Shown here one piece after another: positions 10,141 to 22,276 of a DNA stretch of 64,000 nucleotides. The stretch's first letter is position 1. Each line of letters opens with the position of its first letter. The DNA is from Elgaria multicarinata webbii (lineage: Eukaryota; Chordata; Lepidosauria; Squamata; Anguidae), in assembly GCF_023053635.1 (NCBI RefSeq), contig NC_086172.1, positions 121,619,681-121,683,680 of the forward strand, read 5' to 3'. Below the pieces are notes generated by a model, which worked only from the letters and a program-made list of their open reading frames with translations, had not been told where the DNA came from and did not search any database. A program made the position numbers and the translations under genes.

Positions 10141-13100
10141 TATTTATTTATATAGCACCATCTATCGTGCATGGGATTCAACCCTCACTTGGTACACCCC
10201 TATTCAGTCCATTACATGGATTAAAAGCCCATTTGTGGCATGATATCTCTTCAGTTTGTGTAATTCCCCCTTAATAGTGTGGGAAATGACTAGCATTCAG
10301 TCACTTTTTTTATCCACCCAACAGTTCTGTGAGATATGTGACACTGAAAGATAGCATCTTGCTGAAGGCCACCTACTGAGCTTTATTACCTGAACAGGAT
10401 TTGAGTCTTGGTCTCCCTAATTGTCTATCCACTACTACACACTGGCTCTCTTAAATATCACACCTGCTGCTTAAAGGGCCAGTGGAGAGCAACTGCAACT
10501 GTCTGGGGAGAACCGGTCATCTTGTATCATTCAGTGATCTAGTGAGGCAAGCATTTCCCACCACAATTGAATAAAAATCTGGGGTAGGTGGTAGTTGCTG
10601 CAGCTTGTCTTCCTGCATTGTCAGGCACTACAGGTGAACAATTTAACACAGGTTTTAGTTACCTTGCAGTGCCTTTACAAGCAACAGTGATGTGAGAAAC
10701 AGTAATCTGAGTTTACCATATTTCTGGCAACTCTTCTAAACATGGGTTGAATTGCAGAAATTGTGTTGAGAAACCAATAACTATTACCTTGGGTCTGCAT
10801 CAAAAATATACGATGCAGGAAAACAATAATTGAACTATGTGACTATTTTTAAAAGCTTAAAAGAAGCCATGGTAGGGAAGGGGCAGAATTGGAGAGAGTG
10901 ATCCAGACATAATACTGTTAATCCTATTCCCATGCCCCCTGAATACTTTCCGTGATCATAATCCCTGTTCCAGAGCTGTTTTGAGTAGAATAAGAGTACC
11001 CGTTGTACTAAATAAGAGGGCCAAATCCAACTCTCCTGGGATCCCAATCTGGCCCTGCCCCCTTTCCTCCAGCCAGCCATCATTTAATAGATTCCCTTCC
11101 TTTGTGCAGTTTTTCCTTATTCTAAAAGTTTGAAATGCCTTTCCTAAGGCTTAGTTACTGGCAATAAGAGCTTTAAGCTACAATATGCCGGTATTTTTGT
11201 ATTTTGGCCTCACCCTTTTTGCCTTTAGTCCCCCTATCACTGGAATGCAGTCTTTGAGAGTGTCCCTGAAACTGAATTCAGTCCTGGTGCCCAGAGGTTC
11301 GTCACCCTGGCCTACATAGCAAATGTACTTTGGCCCTGAGTCTACATGGGTCAGCCACCCTCACTTTTAATATGCTAGCTTGGTTGTGTAAATTTCTCCT
11401 TAGATGAAAGAGACAACTAGCCCAATAGTTCTTGGCATTAGATCTGCCAATGGCAACTACAAAAACTCTCTGATTGGGATTTTCCTTGCTCTCCATTTCA
11501 GAAATGTCCATCAGCCTGCTGGAAAGAGGCGTGCGCTTGTGACAGGATATCCAGCTGGAGGAGGTGAGAACAGCAGAAATACATGGGTAACTTGCAATCT
11601 TTATAACCTCAGCCAACTTCATACATGTTATGGAATGGATTGTTGGCTAAAATCGCCCAAACCATAATGAGCCACTTAGAGTAATTTCATACAACTTGTT
11701 TTTAAACCTTGTTTATGTTTTCCCATCAACCTTAGTTGAAGTTAAGCTCAAAACTACATAAATCGTGTTTTTTAGGCCTCAGTATTTGCCCCACTGCAAT
11801 ACTTTTATATTTTTGCTTCAACAATGCAGGGCCATTTCTTTTGAAAATGACACTGGCCACACAGCAATCTCAGTGTTCGTTGCTGCAGATTCTGTAATGT
11901 AGCAATCATCTGATTGTTCCTTCATGTGGCCGGATCAGTTATCAGCATGTGAGTGACTTTCTTCGCATACATCTGATAAATGAATCTGAACTTTCAGTCA
12001 AGTGAGTCTAAATTTGTTGCTACTCTGGCATTTATTTCTTGCTGCTCTGTATCTTGAGGGGATGGGAGAACATCTCTGGCCATTTCAATATTTGTGCGTG
12101 TTTAATAGTTTGAAGTCGCATAGGAGGATTTGTAGGTTTTAGTATGGTAGCCATTGATAAAAACGTGCTATTTGCTCAGTAAACAATTTCCCTGCAGATG
12201 TAGAAATTCAACTGCTTTAATGGCAGCTAGTTTTCCGCACTTTCTCACTGTCACCACTAGGTGTTGATGAGCTCCTCTGTTGTGTTTTTCTTCACATCTT
12301 GCAACTTTCTCCTGATGCTGAAGAAAAGCTTCTTATGGCTAGGCACACAGGTCAACAAGTGGCATGACGTTGTGGAGAGAGAATGACAGCTTTTGGGGCT
12401 CATGGATACATCTGGCGATTAGAGAAACAAGACTTCTGGCCCCTTAAAGACTAAACTTTTTCCCCCCCCGGGCATCAGCTTTCATGACATTATCCACTTC
12501 ATCAGCTGCATTTATTGGTTGGTACTCTTAATAGATATTTGAACTGACAAGAGAGGTTACCAGCTCTAGTAATTCCACAGATTAATGATTTATGGCACAA
12601 TCCTATGTATGTTTAGATAGAAAAAACGGCCTACAACTCCCAACATGCCCCAGCCAGTATGGCTTGCTGGGGCATACTTGGAGCTGTAGACCTTTTTTCT
12701 TCCTAAATATGCATAGGATTGCACCCTTAGAGCACAATCCCAAGGGATTGCTGCTTCATAGTCAGAGACCTCTGTCTATCCTGTGCCCTGTCAATTTAAG
12801 TCAGGAGGAATGACGGGCAAAAATGCCTGCTGTTCCTTCCTGTCAGTTATATTTACCTGAATGGACTTCTGAGCCCATCCAGCTTGCTGGCTTACCTGGA
12901 GGTATGGCTTTGAGACAGAGAAGCTTGTGGATCCCGTGAACCCACATCCTCTTTGTTTTCTCCCAGCCCATCAGCCTGCCTCCTGCATATCCTCAAACTT
13001 CTTCCAAGATCGCAACAGCAATCTTGGAAAAGAAGCCATGGTGGAGCTTACTATGATAGCTGCAAGGGGCAGGAGGGAGGAAATCCCCATTCAGATCCTC

Positions 13101-16100
13101 CCTCCCAGGGTCATAGTGCCTATAGACTCAGGACAGGAAGTCTGCTGTATCCTGTGGTCCCTGAGACACTCTCCCAGGGACCATAGGATTGCTCTGCCCT
13201 TCAGGAGAGTACTGCACATGCTAGATTAATGTCACAAAATAATGCCATAATGAAGGAAAAATAATTAGGTTCATGGAACATTCTCAAGTACAGGTAGTTG
13301 AGACAAGGATCTACAGAGAGGGACAGGGAGCTGAGAAGAATGGAACATGTCCCTTAACCTGGCCACTGGAATCAATAGCTTAGTAGATGTTACATTTACC
13401 AACTTAAGTGTTTTTCAGTTAAGGGAAGGCTAGAAATTCTCATTTCAGACAACTTTGGTGCAATGGATGCTGTTCAGAAAACCAAATCTCATACTTTGCT
13501 GTGCAACTGTGGTTATTGTGAAGGATCCTTGAGAAGACAGTTTCTCAATCCCATTCTTCCACTTGCTTTCACTCATGCTTGGTGTTAGGTTAGGGAAGAC
13601 CAATTGCCGCAAGAGAGAAGTCGCAGGTGTCTCAGCTCTCTGTAACTTCTAAATTTCTCAGCTCATTGTATTTTCCATAAAATGGCTTAAGTAGTCCTGC
13701 AGCACACATTTCTTTCAGCATCATTTCACTGGCTCCACATCTGAAGCCATCTAATAAATAGATGTTCCATTTTCTGGCTTCGGGTCAAGAAGGCATAACT
13801 ATAAAACATAGCTGTTGTATGCAAGCAAGGAATCAAGTACTTTACATAGAATTGCCATCCTGAGAATTTTAACTTTAATTTTTTAGAACGTATTTCTAGC
13901 CGTCCTGATTATTAAGAGAAATTATGGAGGGAGGGAGGGTTGTATTCAGGAAACTTTCAGCTCCCTTGATAGCTTCCTTTTTCTTTCCTTCTGTGGTACT
14001 CCCTGTCTACACCCATGCTCTCTATGCTCTATTCATCCTGCTTTGCTTCCGTACATTATTCCCAAAATATAAAGTAGTTATGCAAAATAAGGAAGTGCAA
14101 ACTTTGGTTTGGGGTTTCTTGGAGTAGAATATGAATTTGAAGCATGAACCCCCATCCCAAGCAGCAATTTTTTGCTGATTAAAATACCTGCTTTTGACCT
14201 TAACAAAGATTGAAGCAGCCACAAGTCCTTTGCACCCTAACACAGTATTTTCCATAGGCGTTGGCACTATCTAAGTCTATTTTTTATTAGCTAAGGCTGT
14301 GCTATTTTGTTCCCTGCTTGGTTCTGCAAACACTTTTCAGGAAAGTATGAACACACAGACACACACAGACACCTGTTTCTTCTTGATAATTAATCTTCAT
14401 AATTACTAATCCCTGAGGACTATCTATCTTCACTGATATCTAGAATTATCAATATCTGAAAGGGAATTAAAATAATGGATGCTGCTTTGCTTGGCGTGTG
14501 TAAGGTCCCAGGTTCAATCCCTGATATCGCCAAATACAAGTGGGAAAGAAAGTTTGAAACCTGGGAAAGCCACTGCCAGTCAGTGTAGACAATACTGAGC
14601 TAGTTGGACCAAAGGTCTGACTTGGCACAAGGTAGCTTCCTGAGTTCCTAATAAGATAACATTAGAAAAAGTCTTCCGAATTAGGCTTTCGGGGGGCTTA
14701 TTCAATAAACTGTCAGAATCTACAGACCTGTTTGTTGCTACACTTGGGTTCCTTTCACTTACAGACACATGCCACACCCATGCAGTGTCTCATCCCTCTG
14801 GGAGAATCCTGTACTTTTGACTGAACCCAAATTGGCTACTGAGACTTGGCATGATGTATTTTACAGCCTGGTGAAGCAAAGCCGGGATGAAGCTCAGGCG
14901 AATGTGGCATTCGTATGGATCAATGGGGAGCTCCACATCCGAGTATGCTGTCCCATTGCTGCTGGCACGGAATTGCTGTACTGGTTAAATGCAGAGCCCC
15001 AGGCCAGTCCTGCCTGCCTGGAAAAGAAAGCACCACCAAGGATATCAGATGGGGTGCTTGTTACAGAGAAGGAAAAGCTACAGCATCCGCTAGTAGAGGC
15101 CAGGACTGAAACTACAGGTATAGAACTAGAGGTGTTGGTGCAGCAAGGAGATGCTTCCCTAGATGGAAATGAAGTTGAAGTTGTACCTGGAGTCCTAGAA
15201 ACAAAGAAATCATTTTGGCAGAATCAGAAGTACGGCAATTTGTGCTTTTTAAAAAATGACCACACAAACTTCTGGTAATGGAAATGCATGAGTTCCTTAA
15301 GCAAGGAATTTGTTTGTTTATTACATTTATATCTCACCCAAGGCGGCATACATGATCCTCCTCTTCATTTTATCCTCATAACCTTGTGAGGTAGAATAGG
15401 CTGAGAGTCAGTGACTAGCCCAAATTCACGCCAGTGAGCTTCATAGCTGGGTGGGGACTTTGTTTAAGCATGTGTTTAGATGGAAGAAGAGATCAAGAGT
15501 GCTCTGCTTATTGTGATGAAGGGTGGGGTGGGGAGAAATTGCTACAATTTTGTGACTAAGTTGGTTTTGTGCAGCTGTTTTTTGTTTTGTTTTGTTTTAA
15601 ACAGACACCCCCCCCCAAAAAACGTATGAATTTCAACACCCTTTCTATACTTTTCTGCACACTCATTCTAGATTCAGTAGCAAAACTCTTTGGAGAAAGC
15701 CACCCCGCATTGGAGAGTTGTTAGAATGCAACTGTCGCTGTAGCACTTTCACCTTATGATTCCAAGATGCATATAGATGTAGGAATGAGCAAAACAATGC
15801 TTCCAGAAAAGACCTTGTAGCAGTCTAAAACATTGGGGTAATAAAAGCAGAATGCCCTAAAACTAGCTCTGTTGCCCTTCTCAGAATCATTGCTTTGAGC
15901 CAGGTATCTCTGTTCACGATGCAGGGGAGCATTGCATGGAAACAAAAGAAGTTTTGAAATGTCAATCATTACCTTGTTGCCTTGTTAGGGAAGCTAATAG
16001 TTACTGGTCATATCTGCAGGTGCTCCTGATATCTCGAAGGTTGGGGACCAGAAAGCCAGAACCCATTCTGTTTCCATGCTGGATAAAAAGCTGTCAACCA

Positions 16101-17698
16101 AACAACCCCTTGGATCAGACTACAGCTACAAGAAAAGGAATGAAAATTCATCCCTGAGAGAGGCCATGGCACAAACTGGAGAGGACCATCCCCCTGTGAG
16201 CTGCCCCATTGTAGAGGATGATGGAGGCAAAGAGGATGCTCAGGCAGAGCAAGTGAATGAAACACCGACAGAGGCAACATTGACTGAAACTTGTTCACAC
16301 TCAATCCAGGCCGGTGCAGTTCACCTGGCTGACAAGGTGACTGACAAGGGGCTTGTGCAGACAGTTCAGTCTTGTACTGAGGAAGCCCCCAGTGGACATG
16401 TCGCATCTCCAGCCAGGGACAGGGTGGAGAAGCAGAGGGAGAATCCCAAACCAGAGGAACAGCCTCGTAGCCCCAATGGTGCCGCTTCACAGCTCAGGGA
16501 GGCAGGCAGTGAGCGACGGTACCATTGTGAGGAGTGCGGCAAAGCCTTCCTCCAGCTTTGTCATCTGAAGAAGCATCACTTTGTGCACACTGATCACAAA
16601 CCCTTTTTGTGCACAGAATGCGGCAAGAGCTATAGCTCAGAAGAAAGCTTCAAAGCGCACATACTGGGCCACAGAGGGGTGCGGCCTTTCCCCTGCCCGC
16701 AGTGCCACAAGACTTACGGCACCAAACGTGACCTTCAAGAACACCAGGTGCTGCACACAGGCCAGCGCCCTTTTGCCTGCCCAGATTGTGGGAAATCCTT
16801 TGCCCGCCGTCCCTCCCTTCGTATCCATCGCAAAACGCACCAGGCCAAAGAGCCCAGCCCTTCTGCCACAGCTGCCTGCCAGTGTGTGATCTGCGGGCGG
16901 CACCTGGCCAACTCTGGGTCACTGCGCAACCATATGCGGCTCCACACGGGGGAGCGTCCCTACACTTGCCCCTACTGTCCCAAGTCTTTCCGCCAGCAAG
17001 GCAATCTGCGTGGGCATCTTCGGCTGCATACGGGGGAACGGCCCTACCGCTGCCATTTCTGTGGGGACGCCTTCCCCCAGCGCCCCGAGCTGCGTCGCCA
17101 CCTGATCTCCCACACAGGTGAGGCTCATCTGTGCACAATCTGTGGGAAAGCCTTGCGTGACCCCCACACATTGCGGGCTCATGAGCGCCTGCATACCGGG
17201 GAGCGACCTTTCCGCTGCCATTTGTGCCCCAAATCCTATCCTCTAGCCACAAAGCTACGGCGCCACCAGAAAGCCCACCATGGTGACAAGCCCCATCAGT
17301 GCGGCATTTGCGGCATGGGCTATGCCCTTCCCCAGAGCCTGCGGCGCCATCAGCTTGAGCACAAAGGAAAGCGAGACAGAGATCCATCCAAACCTGGAGT
17401 GAAAATCCCCCAGGAGCTGCCAGCTTCCGAGCAGCCTACAGTGCTGGTGATGCACTCTGTAGATGTGGCAGTGCCTGGCACCCAAGCGGAACTCCTCATC
17501 ACCAGCAAAGGGCACTATGTTGCTTCACAGCAGAGCTCTGCCCGACGCAAGGATGTCATTGAGATTGCTCTCTCGGACGCTGAGGAAGAATGTATCATTG
17601 TGCAGGAGCAGGGCTCCTCCAGCGACATGTTCATTATTCAGGAGGGTGTTGGTTTTAGCACAGTGGCTGAGGTGGTTGAGGTAGAGGTGAGGACATGA
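8234..17698 (+). CDS. ZNF408: ZNF408 (PRDM17), zinc finger protein 408, complete, 5 exons
   Basis: ZNF408 is a nuclear C2H2 zinc-finger protein of the PRDM-related group; in humans it is linked to retinal vascular disease and retinitis pigmentosa. Exons are 8234-8255, 8362-8552, 11502-11563, 14867-15117 and 16020-17698, with intron phases 1, 0, 2, 1. Together they give 734 residues against 720 in human. The exon 2 peptide [20 protein letters not shown] and [10 protein letters not shown] match human LPRGLALGPS and WCVGDPLQPG. Exons 3 and 4 carry a degenerate SET-like segment ([35 protein letters not shown]). The rest of exon 4 and the start of exon 5 encode an acidic, proline-rich linker. Exon 5 encodes ten C2H2 fingers at about residues 343-623, the family's usual number, then a hydrophobic/acidic tail. 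The TGA is at 17696-17698. The first two exons are GC-rich; later introns are full of repeats. Confidence 0.95.
8362..8552 (+). CDS. ZNF408: ZNF408 exon 2
   Basis: A long pyrimidine tract ending CTCTTGCAG precedes the exon; the donor is GGCG|GTGAGC. It encodes RPPDVQGGW, the conserved [10 protein letters not shown] block and [10 protein letters not shown]. It ends in phase 0. Confidence 0.93.
8729..8853. mobile_element. Palindromic MITE, 'CCTGGTGCCCTCCAGATGT' family
   Basis: CAGCCTTCCTCAACCTGGTG at the left pairs with GTTGGGAAAGACTGGCTG at the right, and the inner arms carry GGACTGCAATTC and GAATTGCAGTCC-like words. It is the first of at least eight copies in this window. Confidence 0.7.
8861..8938. 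mobile_element. Short MITE with TCAGACGACACGC-type inverted ends
   Basis: Left AGTTCGGATAACACACTAA and right TTAGCGTGTCGTCTGAACT are inverted repeats around a 40-nt core. The ends resemble those at 2795 and 3526. Confidence 0.6.
9577..9995. mobile_element. Long-hairpin MITE-like element
   Basis: Arms at about 9749-9828 and 9844-9935 are near-perfect inverted repeats of about 80 bp, with a 15-nt loop. Inner words are GCAGTGGGGAAAGAGCAATT on the left and AATTGCTCTTTCCCCACTGC on the right. The outer ends also pair loosely (ACATGCGGCTCC and CATGCAGCCTTTAG). Confidence 0.65.
10107..10165 (+). repeat. (ATT)n with 'TTTATATAGCACCATC' repeat
   Basis: An ATT run of about 33 nt leads into TATTTATTTATATAGCACCA. 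The same unit recurs at 18468-18512 and 29121-29231. Confidence 0.75.
10290..10445 (-). repeat. tRNA-type SINE fragment
   Basis: Read on the minus strand it starts GAGAGCCAGTGTGTAGTAGT, as does the SINE at 31702. The region GTGAGATATGTGACACTGAA on the plus strand matches the family's body. Confidence 0.5.
11502..11563 (+). CDS. ZNF408: ZNF408 exon 3 (62 nt)
   Basis: The acceptor is TTTCCTTGCTCTCCATTTCAG and the donor GAG|GTGAGA. The peptide [20 protein letters not shown] aligns with human WGDVCACEQSSGW. The exon runs from phase 0 to phase 2, exactly as its neighbours need. Confidence 0.9.
12592..12728. mobile_element. Palindromic MITE
   Basis: GCACAATCCTATGTATGTTT on the left pairs with AAATATGCATAGGATTGCAC on the right; the inner arms carry CTACAACTCCCAACATGCCC and GGGGCATACTTGGAGCTGTA. 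Confidence 0.65.
14480..14652 (+). mobile_element. tRNA-Ala-derived SINE
   Basis: A tRNA-like head (GCTGCTTTGCTTGGCG, B-box GGTTCAATCCC) is followed by the body CCAGTCAGTGTAGACAATAC, TGAGCTAGTTGGACCAAAGG and TAGCTTCCTGAGTTCC. Related copies occur at 28100-28175 joined to 29852-29935, and at 59505-59612 (-). The best tRNA match of the head, judged from the 59.6-kb copy, is tRNA-Ala(UGC). Confidence 0.7.
14867..15117 (+). CDS. ZNF408: ZNF408 exon 4
   Basis: The acceptor is GTATTTTACAG and the donor ACAG|GTATAG. It begins by completing Ser and reads [20 protein letters not shown], matching human LVQRGRLESEGNVAPV. An upstream AG at 14763-14764 also opens a reading frame, but its extra residues have no counterpart in human ZNF408 and its phase fits exon 3 no better. 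Confidence 0.88.
15118..16019. other. ZNF408 intron 4
   Basis: It contains a SINE-like piece at 15315-15460 (minus orientation, CTCATAACCTTGTGAGGTAG) and a TTTTG-rich run near 15577-15600. Nothing else was recognised. Confidence 0.6.
15315..15460 (-). repeat. tRNA-type SINE body fragment
   Basis: The plus strand shows TATCCTCATAACCTTGTGAG, GTAGAATAGGCTGAGAG and AGCTTCATAGCTGGGTGGGG, the inverse of the body seen at 31702-31890. Confidence 0.55.
16020..17698 (+). CDS. ZNF408: ZNF408 exon 5 (zinc-finger exon)
   Basis: The acceptor is TATCTGCAG. It encodes the end of the linker, ten C2H2 fingers with standard TGERPY/F-type linkers between several of them, and the C-terminal tail. Finger 1 starts at [10 protein letters not shown] (16520) and finger 10 ends near 17362. 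The stretch between fingers 4 and 5 ([12 protein letters not shown]) is a longer, non-canonical linker. Confidence 0.96.
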
Positions 17699-17721
17699 CT
17701 GCCAGTCTTTTAAGAGATGGT

Positions 17722-17727
17722 ATTAAA
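17722..17727 (+). terminator. ZNF408: ZNF408 poly(A) signal ATTAAA
   Basis: ATTAAA lies 24 nt after the stop codon, and a T/GT-rich tract follows at about 17751-17768. This would give a very short 3' UTR. No AATAAA is seen between the stop and this site. Confidence 0.55.
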
Positions 17728-18343
17728 ACATTTTTGAGGTGTTTGAATGTCCTTTTTTGTGTTTGTCATAAGGCAACATGAGAGTCAAGAAACACATGCT
17801 ATGTTCTTTAGAAGCATAGAAAGCCAAGAAGGGAACAGGTGACATTTATTTAGCCAAGTCTTTGGCTGGATTCCCAACAGCAACACAATTTACAAAGATT
17901 GGGTAATAGGCTCTGCCTAATAGGCTAGAAGTTGATCTTGGAAGATGTCCTTCATTGAGCATCCTTTTAGCACTATCAAAATTTATTTCAAATTGATCCA
18001 GCTACTAGGGCTGTTCTGGGTCTGCTTACAGGTTAACCAAGATGTGGCAGCTTTCAAAAACAACACATTGCAGTAGTAACGCATGCAAGCATCAGTTGTA
18101 TGTTTCAGCCAGATCATGTGGGCAGATATTATGCCAGTTATATCCCTCCATGTAGAGCTGTGGGTTCTGCTCTGGGAACAGCCTGTGCAATCAGGCCGTT
18201 TTCTAGCAACCAAGCCAGCATGTGGACTGTGCCCGAGTCAACCCGCATTGCAGTCTGGGTGAGAACTGTGGACTAGAGTTTCTGTAAATGTAGTTCAAAG
18301 GTTTGATTTTAAAATCAATCTTTGGATCTGGCGTATGATCATT

Positions 18344-18402
18344 TGTAAACCGCCCAGAGAACTTTGGCTATGGGGCAGTATATAAATTTAATAAATAAAT
18401 CT
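18344..18402 (+). repeat. (TAAA)-tailed retroposon 3' end
   Basis: GTAAACCGCCCAGAGAACTT, then TATGGGGCAGTATATAAATT and TAAA units. Confidence 0.7.
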
Positions 18403-18467
18403 TTGGCTCTCTGCTGTCTTATGCTGGAGTAAAATGGTATCAGTGCTGCTGCTCTAATAACCACTAA

Positions 18468-18512
18468 ATTATTATTATTATTTATTTATATAGCACCATC
18501 AATGTACATCTT
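18468..18512 (+). repeat. 'TTTATATAGCACCATC' repeat
   Basis: ATT units, then TATTTATATAGCACCATCAA and TGTACAT; a truncated copy of the 29121-29231 repeat. Confidence 0.7.
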
Positions 18513-19289
18513 CCTGGTCCTCTCCCAACCAAGGAGAACTCTGCTTTTTCCTTTATCGCACAACTCCAAGTAGGCAGCAAGGGATGGTATTTGAAGTGGT
18601 TTCAAACTATATCATGTTAAAATCTGCTAGCTGAGTTCAAACATGCAAATAAAACAAAGATGTGTGTCTTCCCTCTAGTCCCATTTAGGTTTTATAGAAC
18701 CTTCATCAGGCAGAGATCAGTTAAGGCAAAACAAAAGCTCGTATTGACTAATATGAAGACTGTATGTTCAGTCAGCAGCAGCAGCAACCATCCATTGCTA
18801 GATTGGACCACTTCAGATTGCTGGTGAGAGAATCAAATGTTGAAAGGTTTCACTCACATGTCATTAAATTAATTGCGGGTGGGTGAAGCTTTACTATATC
18901 TCTGCATTTCATAGTAGAAAACAGAAGAACAGTACCATTGAAAATAACCCTTAGGTCATCTCATTTTAACATTGTTTACCATGTTCGCTACTTCCTTGGC
19001 CTGTTTCTTGATTATGAGAATCCAGGACTCCCTACAAGTGTTGGGCTATACTTACTGTGATGACCCTCAGGTATAGAAAACATAGGGGTGAGCTTACCTG
19101 CTCAGCTTGCAGCTCACTCTAGGCCTTGACTGCCAAGCAATGACTCTGAAGCTTCTTCCATGACAGTTTCCCATATTATTAAAACGCATGAAAGAAGCCA
19201 TACATCAGACTGCCTGCTCCAAGGCCCACACAAAGAAAAGCTTAAAACAGATGCCCCGCCCAGGCCTTCAGAGAGGACCTGGAGGCTAA

Positions 19290-19336
19290 CAACTGCAGAC
19301 CTCTTAAAGACTGACAGCTGCAGACCTCTTAAAGAT
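19290..19336 (+). repeat. Short tandem duplication, period 28
   Basis: The unit CTGCAGACCTCTTAAAGA occurs twice, 28 nt apart. Confidence 0.7.
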
Positions 19337-22276
19337 GCATACACATATCACACTTACCTTTTCTGCTTCATATTGAGAAATGACAAATTTCCCTGAAAAT
19401 TTATTAAAATCCTGGCCTGCTTCCTGACATGCTGGATTTGAATACAGAGGCATGGTTGTTGTGTTTCCTTTTTTAACACAAGGCAGCATTTGATTCCCTC
19501 ATCTTAGCCTGACAAGTTACTGTCTAGTAATTGATGCATCATGTGGAGTTGCTAACTGCTTTTTTTAAAAAAAAATAACGTTCAGAGACACGTGTGTGTA
19601 AAATATATAGCTTGAGGATGATTACAGGAACTGCTCACACACCTGCACATGAAGGCGGCAGACCGAAGACCTCAGATTCTCAATTCTACACTTAATAAAG
19701 TATACACAAGCAAGTTCAATGTCTGCTTGATCAAGATGTTAACATTGAGTCTGCTTTCTCTAATGCCTTGGTGCAGAATAATGTCTTTCCCTTGACACTC
19801 CCTTGTGTTTGGTTGAACCTTCATTCCATACAAGAGTTTCCTGATGTAAAGCCAGTTAAGGCCCTAAATACATTGGGTTCTATTTACCAGTGGATATATA
19901 TTTTAGCATGTGGATTGTTCTACTGTGTTCATTTTCTGAGATACCCTCTAGCCATGCTGTGCTGCCACAGTGTTGCACTTCACATATTATAGTTGTGTTG
20001 GCCAAGTTAGTTTGAATTAATGTTGGATGGGGAAAGGAATTACTTATAATTTCTTGTTGTTTATCCACAGTACTTTATAGTAGTTCTCATTCATCTTCCC
20101 CGCATCCTGTGGGGAACTGAGCCCAAGGTAATCTAGCTTGCCTGAGACCACTCAAGATATGTATGGTTGGTTGGGAAGGAATTAGATCTCAGGTCACTGT
20201 AGTCCAAACTGATTTTCAACAGAATTTCTCTCCAGAGCTTTGCTGTTGCCAAAAAATATACTGTGGTGTGTATTTCAGTGAGTAGCATTGGTGTATTAGA
20301 TTGATACTGGCTGGGTGACTTCCATGTAGTTGCTTCTTGTGCATTTATAATAAGCCATTTGTAAACTAGTTGTTGGTAGTATCTGGGCACATAAGTGTGG
20401 TGGTTGTTTTTAGTATGTCCCTGCATTTCCCATGTTTCCAATCTGTTTGGGCCATATAAGCAATTTTTTTCAGATTACTGACTGCCCGTTGTTGTTCATA
20501 TCCTCTTACATTTAGAAGTAGTCACCACGTAGTAAGCAGTTGTTTGTAGCCCCTCTTTAAGCCAGTACGGTTTGGAATAGCAATTTCAAATGGCTGGGGG
20601 GGAGGGTGTTTTCCTATTCCAGGAGGCTGGTCCAGCTTTTACATGTATCAAATATTTACACAATTGCAAAATGACCTCATGGAAGCCAAAAGGCAGGAGG
20701 CTCAGGCATGAATCAAAACATCTGTCTTCTGCCCAAATTTGCCGTGATGTCAAGCACGTCCCTTGGTTGCACTTAAGTAACATTCTGGGATGGTGGCGGG
20801 GAAGTGTCAGGGAATGCTGGTTCACATGTTAGGTATGGTTTGAAAGCAAAGTTTGCAGGGGGTGGGCCTAATGGACTAATGAATGGACCCAGTTTCACAT
20901 GGGTTGGAATCACCTTTACATTGATGCAGAGAAGCCTTCAAGCAAACTTACAAAGCTGTCACAGTTGGACACATTCTGTATGCCCCGCTTGAATGCAGGC
21001 ACTCCTAGGTATGACCCCTGCCATGGTCCACCCCATAGCCCCTGAGGGAGGGATCTGTCCACTCCATCTCCATTAGATGGAGCTGCCCCACAGCGAAGGG
21101 GAGGAAGCGGACCTATGACTTGGTCTACTAATCTTCCCTGGCTTCAAACTATACTTGTTCTTTTACCTATACTTTAACACGGTGTTGTGGTTTTTTGGTC
21201 TGTTTTGGTTTTTCAATATTTGGGTCTTGATTTTTTAAAAAGAAATATTTTTAAAAAATAGATGTTCAGAGATTAAAATCTGCTCACTGCAGTGCTGAAT
21301 CATGATGTGAAGTTTGGTTGAAATGATCAAATGGTAATAATCATTTTAAAAAATGATTTGTTGCCTTTTTGGTTCAAAGTATCAAAGCTATGGTGTATCA
21401 AAAGTCACGCACCAGACAACCACTCAATCCTCAGTTGATGTGATTTGGGGTAATTACCGTGTTGTGCAAAGCTTTTATCGTATGCTTTGCATGTATGTTC
21501 CTTGTGATTCCCATGCATGCAGAAATATAGGAAGACTATCAAGAGCAGGCTGCCTTCTACTGAACTGCCCCAGAATGGCTCATGAAATCCTGTTATATAG
21601 TTTGCACTCACTTGCAGCAGCTCCAGGGTTCAGGGATTGGATCCAGATATGCTGTTCCATCAGCAGAAGGATGCTGCTTTCATAACATGACCTCCACATC
21701 CTCTCCTCTCCCTCATGCAGCCCCTCCCTCTCATACCCTCCAGCTCTGTTCCATATGCCCCCTACAGCAGATTTGGAGGCTACACAAGTCCTGTTCCACA
21801 AGCAATGTCCTGTTGGCAGAACAACTGATCTAGATCTAACCCAACGCTGAGGTCTTTATCCTGTTAACTGTCTATAATTGGAGAGAAAGCAATTAAACTT
21901 GTGGCCTTATGTGAAAGCAGTAGTGGAAAAGTAATGTTCTGTGCAGTATGGATTTAGTATATTTTTCCATGTGATCTATACCACTTGCTCAGATCTGCAG
22001 TTCCCGTAGGTTACAATGTGAGCTACCAAGGAATCAGTATGGAATTAATGCAGGTGGCATATGGCTTTTAGATGAGCCAATTTAGTACATTTCAAATTTC
22101 CTCTTGTTCCAAAATCATACGGCTCTAGCCTCTAAATGCCCAGGCAATTGCCTCTGATTACGCTATGTGTCCAATTGACAACATGCATAGCTGTACAAAT
22201 GTGCTTGTGTATTCATCTATCTTATTTTATCTCTCCATTCTCCAAGGAGTTCAGGGGCAATGTAATTCTGGTTATC

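Larger units (their letters stand above)
8553..11501. other. ZNF408 intron 2
   Basis: It contains a palindromic MITE (8729-8853), a small TCAGACAACA-end MITE (8861-8938), a long-hairpin element (9577-9995), an ATT microsatellite with attached repeat (10107-10165) and a SINE-like piece (10290-10445). No exon seen. Confidence 0.65.
11564..14866. other. ZNF408 intron 3
   Basis: It holds a palindromic repeat (12592-12728), a repeat with CCCTGGGAGAGT/ACTCTCCCAGGGACCATAGG arms (about 12830-13210) and a tRNA-Ala-derived SINE (14480-14652). Several ORFs of 60-100 codons overlap these repeats and are not genes. Confidence 0.6.

Noticed and set aside
11302-11667. Overlapping ORFs on both strands around 11.3-11.7 kb
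   Set aside because: Only the 62-nt ZNF408 exon 3 is supported by splice sites, phase and human match.
14769-15278. 169-codon plus-strand ORF read as a single gene
   Set aside because: Only 14867-15117 is exon 4 of ZNF408; the ORF overruns both splice sites.
16650-17387. 245-codon minus-strand ORF opposite the ZNF408 zinc fingers
   Set aside because: It is the antisense of a periodic C2H2 array; the periodic Cys/His codons keep the opposite frame open. No protein-like domain.
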